Source of the DNA: Candidatus Aminicenantes bacterium UBA876
GTDB taxonomy: Bacteria; Acidobacteriota; Aminicenantia; UBA2199
Assembly: GCA_002294665.1 (NCBI GenBank)
Contig: DBFQ01000002.1
Span: 448-17,946, forward strand
Direction of reading: 5' to 3'
Length of the DNA stretch: 17,499 bases
In this document: piece by piece, positions 14,951 to 17,499 of the stretch
How positions within the stretch are numbered: the first letter of the stretch is position 1
How the letters are laid out: each line of letters opens with the position of its first letter
Notes under the pieces: model-generated
What the model saw: only the letters and a program-made list of their open reading frames with translations
Databases searched by the model: none
What the model was told of the DNA's origin: nothing
Position numbers and translations under genes: made by a program

Positions 14951-14979
14951 ATTGTAGCGGAAAAACGAATCGCTGTCAC
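14951..14979 (-). promoter_or_regulatory. Promoter of the CDF exporter gene
   Basis: On the minus strand GTGACA (14974-14979) and TACAAT (14951-14956) are spaced 17 bp, each one mismatch from consensus. The start near 14944 gives a leader of about 43 nt. I see no long dyad over it that would suggest a metal-sensor operator. Confidence 0.6.
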
Positions 14980-15239
14980 ACTTCCGACACGTCCGTGCCG
15001 GCCGTTCAGGTCCGGATCACGGCAACTGCTTCGCGCCCGGACCGCTCGGGCAAAGCAGGCCGGAGCTGTCAGTCAGCGATCCGGAAACGGGATCGACGGT
15101 TCGTCCGCCCGTAGGAACAACCCGCCAGCCATTTGTCGGCACGGATTCACTGTGGGTGGATACATCAACCCCAGAATGGGTTGCAGAAATCCACAGACCG
15201 CGACCTCAAACGGGACGGACGAATGCGGAAAGTGGAATC
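14980..15239. other. GC-rich gap able to form several hairpins
   Basis: No gene is visible here. Stems on the + strand are TCCGTGCCGGC (14992-15002) with GTCGGCACGGA (15135-15145), GGTCCGG (15009-15015) with CCGGACC (15037-15043), and CGATCC (15077-15082) with GGATCG (15090-15095). A nested pair also forms: CTGTGG/CCACAG (15150-15155, 15191-15196) around CAACCC/GGGTTG (15166-15171, 15178-15183). I found no promoter facing it on the + strand and no match to a known RNA family. Confidence 0.35.
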
Positions 15240-15240
15240 A

Positions 15241-15259
15241 GGGACCCGCTAGGGGTCCC
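15241..15259 (-). terminator. Terminator-like hairpin after the RRM gene
   Basis: GGGACCC (15241-15247) and GGGTCCC (15253-15259) form a perfect 7-bp stem with a five-base loop, 23 bp past the RRM stop on the minus strand. The tail TGATTCC is not T-rich, so efficiency is doubtful. Confidence 0.5.
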
Positions 15260-15282
15260 GGAAATCCTGGTTTCAGCGGCTT

Positions 15283-15588
15283 TCAGTAACGGTCGTAACC
15301 GCCGCGGTTGCCGTTGAAACCGCCGCCGCGGGGACGATCACCCGCAGGGCGGGGCCGGGCTTCATTGACACGCAAGGCGCGTCCGCCCAGTTCGCGGCCG
15401 TTCATTTCATCAATGGCTTTCTGGGCCTGTTCGGAATCCGCCATTTCAACGAATCCGAATCCCTTGGAACGCCCGGTGAAGCGGTCCGTGATAATGCGTG
15501 CGGATTCGACTTCTCCAAAAGCGGAAAAAGCATCCCGAAGTTCATCTTCGGACAGTTCATACGCGATGTTGCCGACGTAAATATTCAT
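15283..15588 (-). CDS. Small RRM-domain RNA-binding protein
   Basis: A 101-residue protein made of one RNA recognition motif and a short basic, glycine-rich tail. RNP2 is IYVGNI (3-8) and RNP1 is KGFGFVEM (42-49). EMNGRELGGRALRVNEARPR closes the fold, and the tail is RPRGGGFNGNRGGYDRY. Such proteins bind single-stranded RNA and are often cold- or stress-induced in cyanobacteria and other bacteria; that role here is inference. I chose the ATG at 15588 because bacterial RRM proteins typically begin MNIYVGN and GGAG lies about 11 nt upstream. The frame is open to 15669, adding 27 residues without RRM character. No clear own promoter is seen; it may be read through from tRNA-Ala, 152 bp upstream. 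Confidence 0.93.
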   Translation of the reverse strand: MNIYVGNIAYELSEDELRDAFSAFGEVESARIITDRFTGRSKGFGFVEMADSEQAQKAIDEMNGRELGGRALRVNEARPRPAGDRPRGGGFNGNRGGYDRY

Positions 15589-15625
15589 ACTGTTACTCGC
15601 TCCGTCGCCGATTGGATTGGATTTC

Positions 15626-15654
15626 GGAACCACGGTTCCCGGCGACCTGGAACC
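15626..15654 (-). promoter_or_regulatory. Alternative hairpins in the RRM leader
   Basis: On the minus strand GGTTCC (15649-15654), GGAACC (15634-15639) and GGTTCC (15626-15631) occur in a row, about 38 nt before the start codon. The middle element can pair with either neighbour, giving a 6-bp stem with a 9-nt loop or a 5-bp stem with a CGTG loop. Confidence 0.35.
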
Positions 15655-15740
15655 GTTCTCCGCCGACATTTTCTACAGGGTATGCCGCCCCTTGCCTGTT
15701 CTTCTACTCCGGGATTCATGGCCTGAAAAGGTCTGACTTG

Positions 15741-15811
15741 TGGAGCCAAGCAGAGTCGAACTGCCATCTCAGCGTTGCGAACGCTGCGTTCTCCCATTGA
15801 ACTATGGCCCC
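15741..15811 (-). tRNA. tRNA-Ala(CGC), CCA not encoded
   Basis: A 71-nt cloverleaf without CCA. The acceptor GGGGCCA pairs with TGGCTCC and contains the G3-U70 wobble that marks alanine tRNAs. The D arm is GTTC-AATGGGA-GAAC, with a short 7-nt loop. The anticodon arm CAGCG-TTCGCAA-CGCTG gives anticodon CGC (reads GCG). The variable loop has 4 nt. The T arm is GGCAG-TTCGACT-CTGCT. After discriminator A the genome reads CAA, so CCA must be added enzymatically. Confidence 0.95.
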
Positions 15812-15846
15812 ACGAAAAAAATCCGTCAAGGACAAACAGGACTTGG

Positions 15847-15875
15847 ATTATATCGCAAAACCGTTGCCGAGGCAA
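15847..15875 (-). promoter_or_regulatory. Promoter of tRNA-Ala
   Basis: On the minus strand a perfect TATAAT (15847-15852) follows TTGCCT (15870-15875) after 17 bp. The start near 15840 leaves a leader of about 29 nt before the tRNA. The -35 lies inside the hairpin of the preceding terminator. Confidence 0.6.
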
Positions 15876-15879
15876 CGGT
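15857..15879 (-). terminator. Intrinsic terminator of the panC-panD-kinase operon
   Basis: ACCGTTGC and GCAACGGT form an 8-bp stem with a CTCG loop (minus strand), followed directly by TTTT, 11 bp after the kinase stop codon. Confidence 0.7.
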
Positions 15880-15889
15880 AATCTGGTCT

Positions 15890-16888
15890 TCACATCCATG
15901 ATGGCGTGCGCCCGTTCTCGATATCGGCAACTTCTTTCTGGATCTCCGCCCATTTTTCCGTTCCCATCTTGGCACCCACAACCTCAACTACCCGGCTGCC
16001 CAGCAATGAGCCGATGCAGGCGCAGGTTCTCAGATCATGATCCTTGAGGCGCGCGTACAGGAAACCGGCGGCATACAGATCGCCGGCACCGGTTGTGTCC
16101 ACAACCCGGGCGGGAGCGGCATCCACGTGGATCAAGCCGCTGCGATCGCTGACCAGTGAACCATTGGGTCCGACTTTGACCACAGCCAGTTCGGCACTGC
16201 GGTTCAGGGCTTCAGCGGCTTTGCGGGGATCGGATTCCCCGGTGAACACGCGGGCTTCATCCTCGTTGGCAAATACCACATCAACGTATTCACGGGTCAT
16301 GCGCCTCAGAAACTCCAGGTTATCGTTGACCGTATTGTGAGACGCGAGATCCAGCGACACCATGCAGCCGCAATCACGAGCAAGGCGGAATGCGGATTCC
16401 AACAAAGCGTGATTCTGCACCAGGTAGCCTTCCACGTGGAAAACCGCGCAGTCTTTGAACATCTCTTCCGCAAGGTCGGCGGCTTCAAGCTCGACTGCCG
16501 ATCCCAGGTGAGTGGCAAAAGTACGCTCGTGATCCGGAGAAATCAGGACCATGCAGCGCCCGGTTTGAGCCTTGCCCCGCAATAGATGGGTACGAACATG
16601 GCGACCTTCCATGTCGGTGCGGAAAAATGCGCCGGCTTCGTCGTCTCCAACCTTGCCGATAAATGCGACAGACTGCCCAAGCGTGGCCAGTCCATTAATG
16701 GTATTGGCAGCCGAGCCACCGGCGGAGCGCTGCACATCCTGCGCTTGGATGGCCAGCATCACATCGTGCATCTGCATGTGGTCAACCAGGGTCATGGTGC
16801 CTTTTTTCAGTTTTCCCAATTCGCGGTCATCATTGATGCGGACAAGGATGTCCACCAGGGCATTGCCCATTCCCAATACTCGTTTCAT
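15890..16888 (-). CDS. PfkB-family carbohydrate/nucleoside kinase, adenosine kinase-like
   Basis: A 332-residue cytoplasmic kinase of the ribokinase/PfkB superfamily. MKRVLGMGNALVDILVRI opens the first strand. SAGGSAANTINGLATLG (55-71) is the PfkB signature 1 region. VVDTTGAGDLYAAGFLYA (262-279) is signature 2, with anion hole GAG and catalytic D270. Bacterial proteins of this shape are commonly annotated adenosine kinase, but sugar or other small alcohols are equally possible. The start at 16888 has GAGGAG about 10 nt upstream. The frame is open to 16930, but the extra 14 residues are unrelated to the fold. It lies 47 bp after panD, with no terminator between, so it probably belongs to the pan operon. 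Substrate is not determined from sequence. Confidence 0.88.
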   Translation of the reverse strand: MKRVLGMGNALVDILVRINDDRELGKLKKGTMTLVDHMQMHDVMLAIQAQDVQRSAGGSAANTINGLATLGQSVAFIGKVGDDEAGAFFRTDMEGRHVRTHLLRGKAQTGRCMVLISPDHERTFATHLGSAVELEAADLAEEMFKDCAVFHVEGYLVQNHALLESAFRLARDCGCMVSLDLASHNTVNDNLEFLRRMTREYVDVVFANEDEARVFTGESDPRKAAEALNRSAELAVVKVGPNGSLVSDRSGLIHVDAAPARVVDTTGAGDLYAAGFLYARLKDHDLRTCACIGSLLGSRVVEVVGAKMGTEKWAEIQKEVADIENGRTPSWM

Positions 16889-16935
16889 TGTTAACGTTCT
16901 CCTCTGGATTGTGGTGGGGTCTCTTCGCAAGAGAT

Positions 16936-17304
16936 TCAGATCCGGCTGTGGACCACCCTGGAAATGCGGTTGTCGGCTTCCATCAAAAGGATGACCGCAT
17001 TGCGGGAGTCAAGCTCCCGCTCATCGATCAAAGCGTATGCGGCAATGATTACCCGGTCACCCGGGTTTATCAGGCGTGCCGCGGCCCCGTTCAGTTCGAT
17101 CACCTTTGAGCCCCTCGGCGCCTGGATGACATAAGTGGTCAAGCGGTTTCCATTGGTGATATCGTAGACATCCACTTTCTGGTTCTCGCGCAATCCGGCG
17201 CTGTCCATGATCTCTTCGTCAATTGAAATACTGCCCATGTATTCCAGGTTGGTGGAAGTCACCGTGGCCTGGTGAATCTTGGATACAAGGAAAGGAATCA
17301 TCAT
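16936..17304 (-). CDS. panD: Aspartate 1-decarboxylase proenzyme
   Basis: A 122-residue pyruvoyl enzyme that makes beta-alanine from aspartate for pantothenate and CoA synthesis. Self-cleavage is expected between G24 and S25 (YMGSISID), turning S25 into the pyruvoyl cofactor. With the start at 17304, K9, H11, S25, R54, T57 and Y58 fall at exactly the E. coli PanD numbers. This supports the first of the two adjacent ATGs. AGGAG lies 7-8 nt upstream, inside the last codons of panC. The stop of panC (TAG) abuts this ATG directly, so the two are translationally coupled. Confidence 0.96.
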   Translation of the reverse strand: MMIPFLVSKIHQATVTSTNLEYMGSISIDEEIMDSAGLRENQKVDVYDITNGNRLTTYVIQAPRGSKVIELNGAAARLINPGDRVIIAAYALIDERELDSRNAVILLMEADNRISRVVHSRI

Positions 17305-17499
17305 CTATATTTCTCCTAGCATAAAATTGTCAATCAAACGTGTGTTCCCGATACGCACCGCAGCCGCCACAAGAGTGTTTTGCGGATCGATCAAATCCAG
17401 CGGCTGCAGATCATTCAAACCCACTACTTCGACGTATTCCAATTCCACGCCGGCGATTGCGTTGATGCGGCTTGCGATCTCACAGACGATCGTGGCCGC
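17305..17499 (-). CDS. panC: Pantothenate synthetase, C-terminal part (5' end outside window)
   Basis: The last 64 residues of a protein whose frame runs off the right edge. LEYVEVVGLNDLQPLD, then LVAAAVRIGNTRLIDNFML, is the conserved C-terminal end of pantothenate synthetase, the lid domain that joins pantoate and beta-alanine using ATP. The catalytic HxGH and KMSKS-type parts lie outside the window. Its TAG is immediately followed by the panD ATG, and the two products act in consecutive steps. Confidence 0.92.
   Translation of the reverse strand, partial: AATIVCEIASRINAIAGVELEYVEVVGLNDLQPLDLIDPQNTLVAAAVRIGNTRLIDNFMLGEI

Noticed and set aside
15005..15030. TTCAGGTCCGGA resembling the SRP (4.5S) RNA tetraloop hairpin
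   Set aside because: Only the left half matches; the required GGAAGGAAGCAGC continuation is absent and replaced by TCACGGCAAC, so the symmetric core cannot form.
15589..15669. 27-residue N-terminal extension of the RRM protein
   Set aside because: RRM proteins of this class begin MNIYVGN, and the extension is composed of leader sequence with alternative hairpins rather than a domain.

Overview
The window reads as a stretch of a bacterial chromosome of roughly 55% GC with ordinary housekeeping content and short operons. No phage, plasmid, insertion sequence or CRISPR array is visible. Butyrate kinase next to a phosphotransbutyrylase-type enzyme suggests a fermentative or anaerobic lifestyle. 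A lipoprotein, a secreted periplasmic-type protein and a zinc-type cation exporter suggest a diderm cell. The phylum cannot be fixed from the sequence. The gene set would suit an uncultured Acidobacteriota- or Aminicenantota-like lineage, but that is a weak inference.

Layout. Positions 1-1323 (+) hold the 3' end of a thiamine-binding (MTH1187/DUF77) gene, then a low-specificity threonine aldolase one base later. Facing them on the minus strand is a buk-ptb pair (3473 down to 1435) with a near-consensus promoter that almost touches the buk start codon. Upstream of buk lies a long GT-C type membrane glycosyltransferase (3582-6044) and then tRNA-Arg(CCG). Divergent from these, a monocistronic gene with its own promoter and a strong terminator (6265-7130) encodes a secreted, very methionine-rich DUF4412-like protein.

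From 13660 down to 7426 (-) runs a tight operon: purF, a DUF4388/PATAN-domain protein, a 31-residue single-span membrane peptide, miaA, hflX, and a TPR lipoprotein with C-terminal SLH repeats. Most junctions overlap (25, 4, 8 and 4 nt) or are within 10 nt, and a TTGACT-17-AATAAT promoter precedes purF. The operon ties purine synthesis to tRNA modification, ribosome rescue and an envelope protein.

The right-hand third, all minus strand, carries panC (cut by the window edge), panD and a PfkB-family kinase, ending in a terminator whose hairpin contains the -35 of the next promoter. That promoter serves tRNA-Ala(CGC). An RRM RNA-binding protein and a CDF zinc exporter with its own promoter follow.

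The non-coding stretches are the least ordinary part. There are three related purine-rich tandem repeats of 8-9 bp period, one of which encodes the C-terminus of the CDF exporter. There are two related AT-rich blocks between purF and the exporter gene. A 380-bp gap between the RRM gene and the exporter gene can form several nested hairpins.
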